A stretch of DNA of 55,000 nt from Prorocentrum cordatum (lineage: Eukaryota; Sar; Dinophyceae; Prorocentrales; Prorocentraceae), in NCBI GenBank assembly GCA_963575745.1, contig CAUYUJ010018049.1, positions 22,501 to 77,500 of the forward strand. The letters run 5' to 3'. Under the pieces are notes generated by a model, which saw only the letters and a program-made list of their open reading frames with translations, did not search any database and was not told the DNA's origin. How positions within the stretch are numbered: the stretch's first letter is position 1; each line of letters begins with the position of its first letter. A program made the position numbers and the translations under genes. This document shows positions 10,710-20,854 of this stretch, one piece after another.

Positions 10710-11740
10710 GTAGCTTGAGGCGGTTTTGGGCGAGTCTTGGGGCCTCTCGGGGGCCTCCTGGGGCCAGGCTCGGGCCTCGTTGGGGGCCTCCTGGGGCTCT
10801 GGGGGGCCTCGTGGGGTTCTGCTGGCGGTTTCTGAGTGCATCTTGAAGCGGAGGGCGCGAGATGCCAGTTCGAGTTCCCCCTCTTGGGGCCCTCTTGGGA
10901 GCCCTGGCGTTCCGAGCTCTTGGTGCGTCACCGGTCGCTCTGGGAAGCCTTGGCGTTCAGAGTTTCGCACGTCATCTGGACCCTCGTGGGACCCTCTTCC
11001 GGGACTCCTGGGGGCCTCTCCAGGGCCTCTTGAGGCCCTCTTGGGTGATTTTGGCACCCCAGTCAGCCGTGTTGGGGGCGTCTTGGGCCGTCTTGAGGCT
11101 ATGTTTGGGGTGTTGGGCCGTCTTGGGGCCCGCTCTGGGCCCCCTCGGGGAACTCTTTGGGCCATCTTGGGGCCGACCTGGGGGCCACTTGGAAGTCTTT
11201 TTAGCCGGCCGTCTTGAGGCCCTATTCGAAACAAAATGGAATATATGATTTTGGCCGCCTCGGGCTGTCCTGGGGGTCATCCCAGGCCGTCTTGGGAAGC
11301 TCCTGGCCTGTCTTCTGGCGCTCTTGGGGCGCCCTGGGGCTCGCTGGGTGTCCTCTGGCCTCTAGGACCGTCTTGGGGCCCTCTGGAGAGCTTCTCGGGT
11401 CGGCTTGGAGCGATCTGGCAGGGTCCTGGCTATTTGGGGGGCCTGATGGCGGGAGCATGAAAGCCATTTCGGAAGAAAAGGGAGATCTATGATTTTGGCC
11501 GCCTCGGGCTGTCCTGGGGTCCTCCCAGGCCGTCTTGGAAAGATTCCTGGCCTGTCTTCTGGCGCTCTTGGGCCGCCCTGGGGCTCGCTGGGGGTCCTCT
11601 TGGGCTGTCAGGGCGCCCTCTCGAACGTCTCGGAGCAGTCTCACGGCCTTCGGAGCGCCATCGTGAGCGTCTCCGAGCAGTCTTGGCACCGCTCTGAGCC
11701 CGAGGCCCCGGGCGCCCGGGGGAGCGCACCAGAGCGGTAT
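10710..11740 (+). repeat. Degenerate GGCCGTCTTGGG repeat with a local duplication
   Basis: Within the block, 11235-11380 and 11483-11625 are near copies (shared TATGATTTTGGCCGCCTCGG, about 250 bases apart). This shows recent unequal exchange in the array. Confidence 0.75.
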
Positions 11741-11749
11741 TGCAGTCAC

Positions 11750-11828
11750 TGGGTTCAGGGACCCTTCTCGCGCGCACGTGCCCCTGACTTGTAGGAGAGA
11801 CCGGGGTTGACCTGTGGACTACAGTCCA
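11750..11828 (-). pseudogene. PPR module 6, truncated
   Basis: Only the start of a unit survives (YKSGARARREG on the minus strand). The conserved border and the hairpin GTGGAC-TACA-GTCCAC lie on its right side at about 11814-11829. Confidence 0.45.
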
Positions 11829-11973
11829 CGAGTGCCAGTGGTCAGAGTGCGCTTTCTGCTGCTCACTGCTTCAGGGTGGGCCAATTGCTTAATGACTCTG
11901 ACGGCGTCCAGCGCAGCGCTAGCGGTATCAGCGGCAGCTGATCCAGGGGCATGGGCAGTAGCAACAGCAGCAG

Positions 11974-12412
11974 CTCCACCTCCCCTCCTTCTCCTCCTCC
12001 TCCTCCTCCTCCTCCTCCTCCTCCTCCTCCTCCTCCTCCTCCTTCTCCTTCTCCTCCTGCTCCTGCTCCTGCTCCTGCTCCTCCTCCTCCTCCTCCTCCT
12101 CCTCCTCCTCCTCCTCCTCCTCCTCCTCCTCCTCCTCCTCCTCCTCCTCCTCCTCCTCCTCCTCCTCCTCCTCTCCTCCTCCTCCTCCTCCTCCTCCTCC
12201 TCCTCCTCCTCCTCCTCCTCCTCCTCATCCTCCTCCTCCCTCCTCCTCCTCCTCCTCCTCCTCCTCCTCCCCTCCTCCCCTCCTCCTCCTCCTCCTCCTG
12301 ATCCTCCTCCTCCTCCTCCTCCTCCTCCTCCTCCTCCTCCTCCTCCTCCTCCTCCTCCTCCTCCTCCTCCTCCTCCTCCTCCTCCTCCCCCTCCCCCCCC
12401 CTCCTTCTCCCT
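11974..12412. repeat. (CTC)n microsatellite, 440 bp
   Basis: CTC triplets with CTG, TTC and GAT interruptions. All the long frames here are homopolymeric. Confidence 0.97.
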
Positions 12413-12583
12413 CCTGGAAATCGTGCCCTTCCGTCTGCGCCGAGGAGCGCCTGTGGGGCAGGAGAGCGACGGCGGTGAGCATGAGGAGACGGCCGAGATG
12501 ATGGGAGCAAGCCAGGCCCAACACCTCTTGGGACACGCTCGGCGCAGGAGGGGTCGCAGAAACAGCGTTCTGGGATTGTGACA

Positions 12584-12752
12584 TACACCTTGCGAAATGC
12601 TTAAGAAATCATGGGTTAAGAAATTCATAGTCTCAGAACTTGACTAAAAACCCAAAATTTCTATCAAAATCTTAGGGTTCACGTTGAAACATTAAGAATA
12701 ATCGAGACCCTGGCCGAAAATTTAAGTTTTCTTAAGCATCGCCTAAGGTGTA
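12584..12752 (+). mobile_element. MITE-like element M1, copy 1
   Basis: A 169-bp AT-rich element in a GC-rich background. It starts TACACCTTGCGAAATGCTTA and ends with an imperfect inverted copy (CTTAAGCATCGCCTAAGGTG plus TA). A copy of about 168 bp in the same orientation lies at 53702-53869. Both begin and end with TA, which would fit a TA target duplication. No coding capacity. Its right end abuts PPR module 7 exactly at the conserved module border. Confidence 0.8.
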
Positions 12753-12890
12753 GCTGACGTTGGGCTCCAGCTTCGCGTTCCACATCTCGCCGAGCAGCGC
12801 CAGGGCCCGCTGCCACCGCTCGCCCTTCCCGCAGGCGCTGATCCCAGCGCTGTAGCTGACTAGGGCGGACCCGTGGACTCCGTCCACGAC
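12753..12890 (-). CDS. PPR module 7
   Basis: The minus strand encodes SYSAGISACGKGERWQRAL and a second helix ending MWNAKLEPNVSYT. The Ser-Tyr codons of what would be the next unit run directly into element M1, and the frame stops inside the element. A perfect 7-bp hairpin, CGTGGAC-TCC-GTCCACG, lies at 12872-12888. Confidence 0.62.
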
Positions 12891-12939
12891 ATCTTTCTGG
12901 AATGGTTCTCGGAGGAACGGCGGAGACTGTGTTGAAAAC

Positions 12940-13116
12940 CTAGATGCACGGCGGCGGCTGGGACGGCGGCAGCGAGACCGCGCCTTCGTGTCCGAGCTCC
13001 AGCAGCGCTCCAGCAATTTGGCCGTCGCGTGGCCGCCGTCGTCGCCGTCATCGTCGGCATCGTTGTCGTCGCCGCCGCGGGGCCGCCGTCGTACCCGTCG
13101 TAATCGACGTCGTTGT
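12940..13116. other. No gene seen
   Basis: A GC-rich run of CGG/GCC/GTC triplets grading into the GGT tract. Confidence 0.4.
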
Positions 13117-13212
13117 CGTGGTGGTGGTGGTGGTGGTGGTGGTGGTGGTGGTGGTGGTGGTGGTGGTGGTGGTGGTGGTGGTGGTGGTGGTGGTGGTGGT
13201 GATGGTGGTGGT
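13117..13212. repeat. (GGT)n microsatellite
   Basis: Pure GGT triplets. Confidence 0.97.
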
Positions 13213-13261
13213 CGTCGTCGTGGGTTGTGGGCACCGGAAGGAGGCTGGCGACGTCGGTAGG

Positions 13262-13545
13262 ACTGGCCCGTGGACTCCGTCTACAAAATATGCACGAACT
13301 GGCATCTGATTGCGGGGGCCCGACCTCACATTCCGCGCATGTTACTGCGTGCTGCTGCTTGCTGCCGCTGTTGTGAACTCTTGGTAGTGCTTGAGGCCGC
13401 TGCTGAATGCTCTTGCTGCTTGTGGCCGCAGGTTGCTGCTGATGGCCAGCTCCGCTTGGTGCGTGCTTCTACCCGCTGCCTGCCGCTGTTTGCTGCTGCT
13501 GCTGTGCCGCCGCTGCTGCTGTCTGCTTCGTGCCCACGGGAGAGA
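13262..13545 (+). repeat. CTG-rich dispersed element, copy 2
   Basis: Shares ATGCACGAACT, CCGCGCATGTTACTGCGTGC and GATGGCCAGCTCCGCT-type stretches with copies 1 (4225) and 4 (46488). It starts just after CCCGTGGACTCCGTCTAC, a PPR-module flank whose module is missing here. Confidence 0.6.
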
Positions 13546-13879
13546 TCGATGCCGCCCCGGGGCACTCGAAATGTCGCGCGGTGGACTCTGCGCATGGGGG
13601 CTCACTGTGGACGCGCAGGGAGGCACGTCCTTTTGGGCGCCGTCTCCGCGTCCCTCTGGGGTCAGACTGTGCTTGGGGCTGCGTTCCCTGGAGGCCTCTG
13701 GCGTATCTCGCCTCACTTGGGCGGCAGCGGCGAAGGGCGCCCTGGAGCTGGGAGGCTATAGCAAAGAGAAATAGCGCCCATGCTGATGTGCATTATCCGG
13801 CGCTCTTTCGCTCGCGCCTGCACCCACGGAGTAGGGCAACGGTCCCTGTGCGGCCACTGATGGCGGGAGCTTCCTTCTC

Positions 13880-14460
13880 CTTGGGAACCGTTTGGGGGCC
13901 TCTCGGGGTTTCTTTTCAGCCTCCTGGGGGCCTTTGGGGACCCCCTTGGACCGTCTTGCAGCCTCCTGGGTGCCTCTTGGGGCCCACTTGGGCCGTCTTG
14001 GGTGTCCCTTGGGCTGTCTTGGGGCCGTCTGCGGCCGTCTTGGACGCCTCTGGGGCCGGCTTGGGACCGTCGTGGGGCCGTCTTGGACCGTCTTTGGCCG
14101 CTCTTGGGGCTGCCTTGGGTGACTCTTGGGCCGTCGTGGGCGCCGCAGGAACGGTCCTGGGGCCATCTTGGGCCGTCCTGGGGCCGCAGGGGGCCGTCTC
14201 GGGAGACTCCTGGGGGCCTCCTGAAACGTCTTGGGCCGATGTTTGGGGCCCGCATTGTCGTCGTGGACGCTTTGAAAACGAAAAGCACGGGAGTTGCGAA
14301 AATGCACGCATGCCCTGGGTTTAGGGGGCGATGTTTCCTCGTGCGAGCTCTCTCGGGCGTCTCCTGGGAGCCCCCTTGAAGCATTTTGGGGGCCTCGCGG
14401 GCCGTCTGGAGGCTACCTTGAGCGTCTTCGAGCGCTCGCGGACTGTCTCGGAGGTCCTCT
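13880..14460 (+). repeat. Degenerate GGCCGTCTTGGG repeat with AT-rich spacer
   Basis: Strong 12-bp periodicity at 13950-14250. Position 14262-14330 holds a relative of the AT-rich spacer family. Confidence 0.8.
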
Positions 14461-14464
14461 TTGT

Positions 14465-14625
14465 GAAGGGGAACTGGGACACACAAATAAATACACACAA
14501 ATAAAAATATCCCCCATATTTTCCCATATTTTCTGGGTTTCTGTCTTCCCCCCCACTTCCCATATTTTCCCATATTTTCTGGGGAATCGAGGATTACTTG
14601 TGTCTGTGTGTTTTTTTTCCTCCTG
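14465..14625. repeat. AT-rich island with CCCATATTTT repeats
   Basis: CCCATATTTTCCCATATTTT occurs twice (about 14513 and 14559). ACACACAAATAAATACACAC lies on the left and a TGTGTCTGTGTG run on the right, giving weak inverted symmetry. Confidence 0.6.
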
Positions 14626-14639
14626 ATCTTTGACCGTCT

Positions 14640-15110
14640 CGGGGCCGTCCGGGGCCCTCGAGCCTCCACCGCCCGAGAGCCTCCGCCGCCCGAGCCGGGC
14701 CCCGCCGGAAGGCTCTCTGCTGCCATGGGATCCGCTTGGAGCCGCTTTGCTTCCGGCACGCGCTCCCTCCGGCCATGCAGTGTAGACTAGTGGGCGCCCG
14801 CAGAGCACATCCGCAGGTGCCCTGGCAGGGGAACGCGGCGGGGCCATCTCTGGGCCGTCTTGGGTCGCCCTCGGCGCCTCTCGAGCCGTCTTGGGGCTTT
14901 CCAGGAGCTGTCTTGCAGCTCTCCATCTCTGGGCCATCTTGGGTCGTCCTTGGCGTCTCTTGGGCCGCCTTGGGGCTCTGTTGGGCCGTCGAGGGGCTCT
15001 CTTGAGCCGCCTTGGGATTCTCTTGGGGGGCCTCGTGGGCCGGCTTGGGGCGATCTTCGGGGCTGTTGGGCCGTCGTGGCCGCTGCAAGGGCCCAAAAGT
15101 CTTAGATGTT
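14640..15110 (+). repeat. Degenerate GGCCGTCTTGGG repeat with amplified 120-bp unit
   Basis: Position 14805-14930 (CATCCGCAGGTGCCCTGGCA and onward) is duplicated at 15395-15510. Its first part recurs at 15550 and, more diverged, at 50110 and 50365. Confidence 0.7.
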
Positions 15111-15249
15111 AAGAACGCAGTTACAAACGTACAAGAAGCCAACCGTCTGCGGCCGTATTGGATGTATCTTCGGCAACTGGGAGGCGCAGGCCCTCCCAGC
15201 GGGCCCCCCACGGGCTTTGCCACGATAGACGAACACCACGCGCTGCTCC

Positions 15250-15392
15250 GGGCATTGTAGGAGAGATGATGTCGGGCTCCAGCCTCGCATCCCACATCTC
15301 GCTGAGCAGCGCCAGCGCCCGCTGCCACTGATCGCCCTTCTCGCACGCGCTGATCCCAGCGCTGTAGCTGACTAGTGTGCACCCGTGGATCA
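15250..15392 (-). CDS. PPR module 8
   Basis: The minus strand encodes SYSAGISACEKGDQWQRAL and a second helix ending MWDARLEPDIISPTM. It shares its left-hand flank with modules 3 and 18. Confidence 0.62.
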
Positions 15393-15555
15393 CATCCGCA
15401 GGTGCCCTGGCAGGGGAACGCGGCGCGGCGGGGCCATCTCTGGGCCGCCTTGCGTCGCCCTCGGCGCCTCTTGAGCCGTCTTGGGGCTTGCCACGAGCTG
15501 CCTTGCAGCTCTCTCGAGCTGGTTCTCCACGGGTACGTGTACCAGTGGAGCACAT

Positions 15556-15615
15556 CCGCAGGTGCCCTGGCAAGGGAGCGCGGCGGACCGCGTTCCCTTG
15601 CCAGGGCACCTGCGG
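15556..15615. repeat. 60-bp near-perfect palindrome
   Basis: Arms of 28 bases (15556-15583 and 15588-15615) match at 27 of 28 positions around a 4-base loop, CGGA. Each arm begins with CCGCAGGTGCCCTGGCAAGG or its complement, the start of the amplified 120-bp unit. Confidence 0.9.
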
Positions 15616-15817
15616 CCTTGTCTTGTCTATGGCTAGGCGGGCCGCCCCGTGCTCCCCGCTACCCGCTCTGGGAACGGCCCTGGGGAACGGCCTCCCCCCC
15701 CCCCACTATGGCGACGACGGCTACAGGTGGCGACGCCAGCAGCAGCACAGCGACGGCAGCGGCGGCGCCGATGGCGGCGGCAACGACACCGGCGGCAGCG
15801 GCGGCGGCCGCGGCGGC

Positions 15818-15841
15818 GGCGACGACGACGACGACGACGAA

Positions 15842-15887
<46 letters not shown>

Positions 15888-15910
15888 GCGACGACGACGA
15901 CGGCGGCGAC

Positions 15911-15941
<31 letters not shown>

Positions 15942-15976
15942 GCGGTGACGACGGCGACGACGACGACGACGGCGGT

Positions 15977-16010
<34 letters not shown>

Positions 16011-16019
16011 ACGACGACA
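15818..16019. repeat. (GAC)n microsatellite, interrupted
   Basis: GAC triplets with GGC and GGT interruptions. The frames give poly-Asp, poly-Thr or poly-Arg. Confidence 0.95.
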
Positions 16020-16049
16020 AGCGATCGCGATGGCGAGGAGGCAGCAACG

Positions 16050-16480
16050 GCGGCGGCAGCCCCGAAGAGGTGAGGGAGGGGGATCTGGGGGCCGTTCCAC
16101 GTGGCTGACCTGCGTGCACCTCGGGCCCTGGTGCCGGGCTGCCGGGCCTGTCGGCTGGGCCGGGCTGCGGCTGCGGCTGCTGGGCCCGCTGTCCAGCGCG
16201 CTGGCCACCAAATCCGGCCAAGCGGGGCCCCGCCCGGAACGCCCCCGCAGGGCGCCCAGAACCACGTGAGGAGACAGGGCCGCCTTGCCTCACATGGTGC
16301 GCCGGCTTCCACGCGCAGGGCTGGGGAAGGCCCCGGGCCGCCCCGGGAGGACGTGGAACCGCCTCCAGATGGCACCAGGTAGGCCTTTTGGTGCCGGGAG
16401 GCCTTTTGGTGCTGGACTGCCTCGAACCTCGACAGGAATTAGGACGTCGACGTCCTGGTGCTAGTTTTTAGCCCTCCTGG
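16050..16480. other. No gene seen
   Basis: GC-rich unique sequence. A 15-base phrase GGCCTTTTGGTGCYG is tandemly duplicated at about 16382-16415. Confidence 0.4.
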
Positions 16481-16489
16481 AAGGCCAGG

Positions 16490-16640
16490 GATCTGGGCCA
16501 GTGGGTTGTCTTGGGCGCCTCCTGGGCCGTGGGGGCGTCTTGTGCCGTCGAGGGGCTCCTCTGGAGCCGCGTGGGGATCCTCCTCGGAGGCCTCGTCGCC
16601 CGGCCTGGGGCGATCTTGGGAGCGATTGGGCCGTCGTGGA
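16490..16640 (+). repeat. Degenerate GGCCGTCTTGGG repeat
   Basis: A short run next to the inverted M4 copy. Relative to that copy it has the same orientation as 2165-2335 has to copy A. Confidence 0.6.
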
Positions 16641-16664
16641 CGCCGGAAGGTCCCAAAAGTCGGG

Positions 16665-16900
16665 TACGCTTGATGCTGCACGTTCATATCGCACTTACGA
16701 GCCACATCCCAGAGATAGTTTCGAGCACCCACAAAAATATCGAAACAATGTCGACCGAGTATCGCCCCCTGGGGCCCGACACTTGAAAACCTTCAAGTTT
16801 CGGTACTTTCTTGGTGCTCGAACTTCTTCCTGGTGATCAAGGCTAGAGTAGGTCGGAGCATCATAAGGTATGTTCGAAAAGTTCTCTCGCCTGCAGAAAA
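16665..16900 (-). mobile_element. Dispersed inverted-repeat element M4, copy B
   Basis: Reverse complement of 1885-2085, diverged by roughly a quarter. The inverted repeats TTCGAGCACC (16720-16729) and GGTGCTCGAA (16813-16822) are intact. A fragment of its right end also appears at about 3750-3810. Confidence 0.6.
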
Positions 16901-17089
16901 CACCACAGTTGTTGCACCAGACGGCCTCGAGACCCCTGAGGGAACGCCGAGAGCAGCCCGGCGAGATGGCCCGAGGAGAGCCCCGAGAGAGCTCCAGGGG
17001 CCCTCCTCCCGGGCCCCGGAAGCGCCCCTTCTGCCGGCAAGACGGCGGCCCCCGACCTGGACAGCAGGGGGCTGGCTCCCGCGGGAGCA

Positions 17090-17463
17090 CCCCGAGAAGG
17101 CCCTCCCGGGGCCGTCCTCGGGGCCATCGTGGGTAGCCTTGGGCGCCTCCAGGGCCGTCTTGGCACCCTCTTTGGAGGCCTCGGGGCCCCGGCGTGGAGC
17201 TCTCTCGGGCCGTCCTGGGCCCTCCTGGGCCGTCCTGGGAAATCGTCTGGGAACCCTCAGGGGCCGTCTTGGGCCGTCGGAGGCCCGAAAAGGCGAAAGC
17301 TAACAACCTTGAAAAACCCTTCGGAAACCAATGGTGCCGCACGCCTCGGGCCTTCCTGGAGGGCCTCCTGGAGCCCTCCTGCGCCGACTTGCGGGGCCTC
17401 GGGAGTCGTCTCGAGGCCGTGCTGGGCCACCTCGGGGCCCTGCTGGGCCGTGCGGATGCCATC
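17090..17463 (+). repeat. Degenerate GGCCGTCTTGGG repeat
   Basis: Includes a spacer at 17283-17335 (GCCCGAAAAGGCGAAAGC). Similar spacers are at 18964 and 49352. Confidence 0.7.
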
Positions 17464-17547
17464 CTGCTCCTCCTCCTCCTCCTCCTCCTCCTCCTCCTCC
17501 TCCTCCTCCTCCTCCTCCTCCTCCTCCTCCTCCTCCTCCTCCTCCTG
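17464..17547. repeat. (CTC)n microsatellite
   Basis: Pure CTC triplets. Confidence 0.97.
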
Positions 17548-17699
17548 ACCGCCCTGGACTGCCTCAAGCCTCGACAGGAATTGGGACGTCGATCGATGTC
17601 CTGGTGCTTTTTTGAAGCCCTCCTGGAAGGTCAGGGCGGGGGGGGGCCCGCCGCACGGTCGCCTGCAGAGACTGCTTCGGCACGCGCGGGCCCCAGCTC

Positions 17700-17850
17700 T
17701 GCAGCGGAGACCACGTTGGGCTGCAGCTTCGCCCCCAACATCTCGCAGAGCAAGGCCAGCGCCCGCTGCCACTGCTCGCCCTTCTCGCACGCGCTGATCC
17801 CAGCGCTGTAGCTGACGCTGCGTTGTCGTAGAGACTAGTGTGTGCGTGCA
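17700..17850 (-). CDS. PPR module 9
   Basis: The minus strand encodes SYSAGISACEKGEQWQRAL and a second helix LLCEMLGAKLQPNVVSAA. On the right flank the module border phrase TAGAGACTAGTGTG is displaced by about 20 bases, suggesting a small insertion at the border. Confidence 0.6.
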
Positions 17851-17879
17851 CCCGTGCTTGCTGCCACTGGCGGCGGGGG

Positions 17880-18235
17880 TTGCCGAACCATGGGTGGGTC
17901 GTGCCCGAGGCCCCAGAGGGCTCCAAGAGGGCTCCAAGAGGGCTCCAAGAGGGCCCCAGGACGCCGCTGGTCGCGGGCCCACCATTTTGCCACGAGAGGC
18001 CTTTCTGTGGCAGAATGCACCCGGCCCTGTCTTGGAGGCCCGAAGGCTTCAAAAGGGCCGCAAGAGCGCCCCAAGGGGACCCCAGGAGGGCCCCAAACCG
18101 CATGTACTTGACATGCTTCAGCAGGCCCTCCAGAGGCCCCCCAGAACCCCCAGGAGGCCCACAGGAGACCCGACCGAGGCCCCAAGAGGCCCCCGAGAAC
18201 CCCCAAAACACCCCCAACACCGCCTCCAAGAGGCT
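17880..18235 (-). repeat. Degenerate repeat, reversed orientation
   Basis: Units read CCAAGAGGGCC on the plus strand. With 18240-18425 (element R, reversed) and 18530-18760 it forms a block of about 880 bases that appears inverted as a whole. Confidence 0.7.
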
Positions 18236-18239
18236 TCCG

Positions 18240-18425
18240 ATAGAAGATCCTTTGGATAGCTCTGGGTCGCGCCAGCCACCCAAACAAGTGGCACCCAGCC
18301 GCTTTTCTTTCTCTCCCTTCGTTGGGGCGGCTCCGGTCTGATGGGGCGACCCGTCGGGGAGTTATCCTTGAGAGTGCTCCAGAACCGCCAGCCACTGGGG
18401 ACGTGCCCCGCAGACCCCCATAATG
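18240..18425 (-). repeat. Dispersed element R, inverted copy
   Basis: The reverse complement aligns with 48775-48950 over CGGAGCACTCTCAGG, AACTCCCCGACGGG and GTGGCTGGCGCG-type stretches. Confidence 0.65.
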
Positions 18426-18529
18426 CTTCAAGTGGGCTCCAGAGAGAGCCCCAGGAGAGCCCGAACAAGGACACATCGTCCCCATCACCAGTGAAAACGT
18501 ACGTTTCGGGAGTTCCCGTGCTTTTCGAA

Positions 18530-18760
18530 TTCGAAGCGTCCAAGACGGCCACCCAGGCCCCAGGCCCTCGAGATCGACCCAAGACGCCTCAGGAGGCTGC
18601 CAGGAGGGCCCCAAGACGGCTCAAGACTGCGCCGGGGCGGCTCCTCAGGCGCCCATGGCGGTCCCAAGAGGGGGCCAGGACAGGCTGGGAGCGCTCCCAA
18701 AGGGCCCCAAGATGGGGCCAGCAGGGCCCCAAAAGGGCCTCGACAAGGCCCCATGACGCA
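18530..18760 (-). repeat. Degenerate repeat, reversed orientation
   Basis: CCAAGACGGC-type units on the plus strand, ending where the forward orientation resumes at about 18780. Confidence 0.7.
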
Positions 18761-18779
18761 TGTACTTGGGTGCCCCTCT

Positions 18780-19214
18780 GGTCATCTTGGGGCGGGGGGC
18801 GCGGAATGCAAGGTCGAATTCCCCTTCTGAAGGCCCTCTTGGGCCCTCTTGGGCTGTCTCTTCGGGCTCTCTTCTTGGGCCGTCTGGGGGCCCTCTTGGG
18901 GGCCTGTTGGGCCGTGTCGGGGCGATCTTGGGGGCCTCGTGGGCCGCCTTTGCGCGTCAGGAAGCCCGAGAAGGCGAGAAGTTCAAAAAGCGGTAAGCTT
19001 TTTGGGGATGATTTGGGCCTCCTAGGGCCCTGTTGGGGGGCCTCTTGGAGCTCTCTTGGGCCGTATTGAATCCGTGCTGGGTTGTCTGAAACCCATCTGG
19101 GTGACCCCTTGGCCCGTCTGGAAGCGTCTCGCGTCATCTTGGAGCGTCTCGGAACCCGCCGTGGCCCGCCTGGGCTCGCCAGGGGCGATTTTAGAGACTC
19201 GAGCCGCGTCCTGG
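18780..19214 (+). repeat. Degenerate GGCCGTCTTGGG repeat
   Basis: Begins with GGCGCGGAATGCAAGGTCGA, a phrase shared with 49108 and, less well, with 10855. Confidence 0.7.
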
Positions 19215-19385
19215 TACCTACTCTTCTGGCACGCACCGACACTGACCGTATAGGAGAGATGACGTTGCGCTCCAGCTTCGCCTCCCACATCTCGCTGAGC
19301 AGCGCCAGGGCCCGCTGCCACTGCACGCCCTTCGCGCACGCGCTGATCCCAGCGGTGTAGCTGACTAGGGCTGACCCGCGGCCTT
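19215..19385 (-). CDS. PPR module 10 with out-of-frame next unit
   Basis: The minus strand encodes SYTAGISACAKGVQWQRAL and a second helix ending MWEAKLERNVIS. The first residues of another unit follow (YTVSVGACQKS) but in a different frame, two bases off. Spliced or decayed junctions would both give this picture. Confidence 0.62.
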
Positions 19386-19510
19386 CCGGCTGCGGAATCT
19401 GCCCGCCATGTTGTGGACTCCGCACTGGGGCCGCTCAGGCGTCCAGTGCACGGGCAGGATCACTGATAGGACGCTGGAGTAACTGTCCATAGGGTTTACT
19501 TGGGCTGCGC

Positions 19511-19847
19511 GTTAGGAGCCTGCTCGGGGTGTCTGGACACTCTTGGGCCCTTCTTCGGGGCATGCTCGGGACATCTCTGTTTTGGAACCATTTTGGGCGC
19601 CCTCCTTGTCCTCCCCTGGATCCTTCATCCCGTCCATCTTCGTTAGGAGCCGCCTCGGTGTGTCTGGACCCTCTAGGGGCCTCCTTCGGGTCATGCTCGG
19701 GACATCTCGGTGGATCTTGTCGGCTTGTGGGGCAATTGTGGGCGTCCTCCTCCTCCTCCTCCTCCTCCTCCTCCTCCTCCTCCTCCTCTTCCTCCTCCTC
19801 CTCCTCCTCCTCATCCTCCCGTCGATCCTTCATCCCGTCAGTCTTCG
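19511..19847 (+). repeat. Tandem duplication, one copy holding a (CTC)n expansion
   Basis: Unit 1 is 19511-19641 and unit 2 is 19642-19847. Both start GTTAGGAGCC and end with CCTTCATCCCGTC and TCTTCG. Unit 1 has a short CCTCCTTGTCCTCCCC stretch where unit 2 has about 66 bases of CTC triplets (19747-19812). Confidence 0.85.
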
Positions 19848-19899
19848 ATCGTCAGTCGCCGATGCCCCCCAAGAGACATGCATTGTCTCTCTTCGTCCT

Positions 19900-20850
19900 C
19901 ATGGGGGTCCCTCAGGGCCCTCTTTGGGCCGTCTTGGGTGCGTCTTGGGCCATCCTTCGGCCGTCTTGGGCTGTCTTGGGGCGATGTGGAGCCGTCTGGG
20001 GCGCCTCTCGGGCCATCTTGGGGCCGTCTTGGGGCCATTATTCGGCGCGCTTGGGACTGTCTTGGGTGCCTCTTGGGCCGTCTCGGGGCGCCTCTGGAGA
20101 CGTCGGGGGCCGTCTCGGGCCGAGAGCCCTCATGAGGCGTCTTGGAGCGACTTGGAGGGCCTGTGCAACCAACTTGGAGACTGTGAAAACGGAAAGAACG
20201 AACATATTCAAACTAGATATTTTCCGAAGGAGATGGGACGATTTTTACCCATTGGAGCTCTCCTGGGGATCCTCCTGGCCCGTCTCGAGAGCCTCCTGGC
20301 CTGCCTTGGAAACGTCTAAGGCCATTCTTGGACTCGCTTGGGTTCCTCTTGGGGCGTCCGGGCGCCCTCTTGAGTGTTTCTAAGCCGTCTTGGGGCTGTT
20401 ACTGGGCGCTCTTGGGGCTGTGATGGGTGCCTATTGGGCCGTCTCGGGCGCTTCTGGAGCCGTCCCGTGGCCACCTCGGGCCGTTCTGGGACCGGCGTCT
20501 GGGGGCGATCTTGGGGGACTGCACAGCCGTCCTGGAGACTGCGCAAACGGAAAGAACATGCATATCCAAAATAAACATTTTCCGAATGGGAATTGGGCGA
20601 TGTGTACCTATTGGAGCTCTCTGGAGGGTCCTCCTGGGCGTCTCGGGAGCCTCCTGGCCAGCCCTGGAGGCTTCCCTCGCCATCCTGGGGCTCGCTTGGG
20701 GTCCTCGCCCTCCTGAGCGTCTCTGACCCCCGTCTTAACGGCCGTCGCGGGACATCTTGGGGCCCCCCGGAGCCGTCTCGGAGCGCCCCAGGGAGCTTGC
20801 AGGGCGCCCCGGAGGGCCTGGGGGACCTTTTGTTTCCGGGACAGAGGACC
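19900..20850 (+). repeat. Degenerate GGCCGTCTTGGG repeat, two larger units
   Basis: Two super-units of about 360 bases each carry the AT-rich spacer near their middle (20170-20250 and 20530-20600, both with ACGGAAAGAAC). The array is thus built at two scales. Confidence 0.75.
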
Positions 20851-20854
20851 TCTT

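Noticed and set aside
19580-19600. CCATTTTGG resembling the spliced-leader core
   Set aside because: Only nine bases match, with no leader sequence around them.
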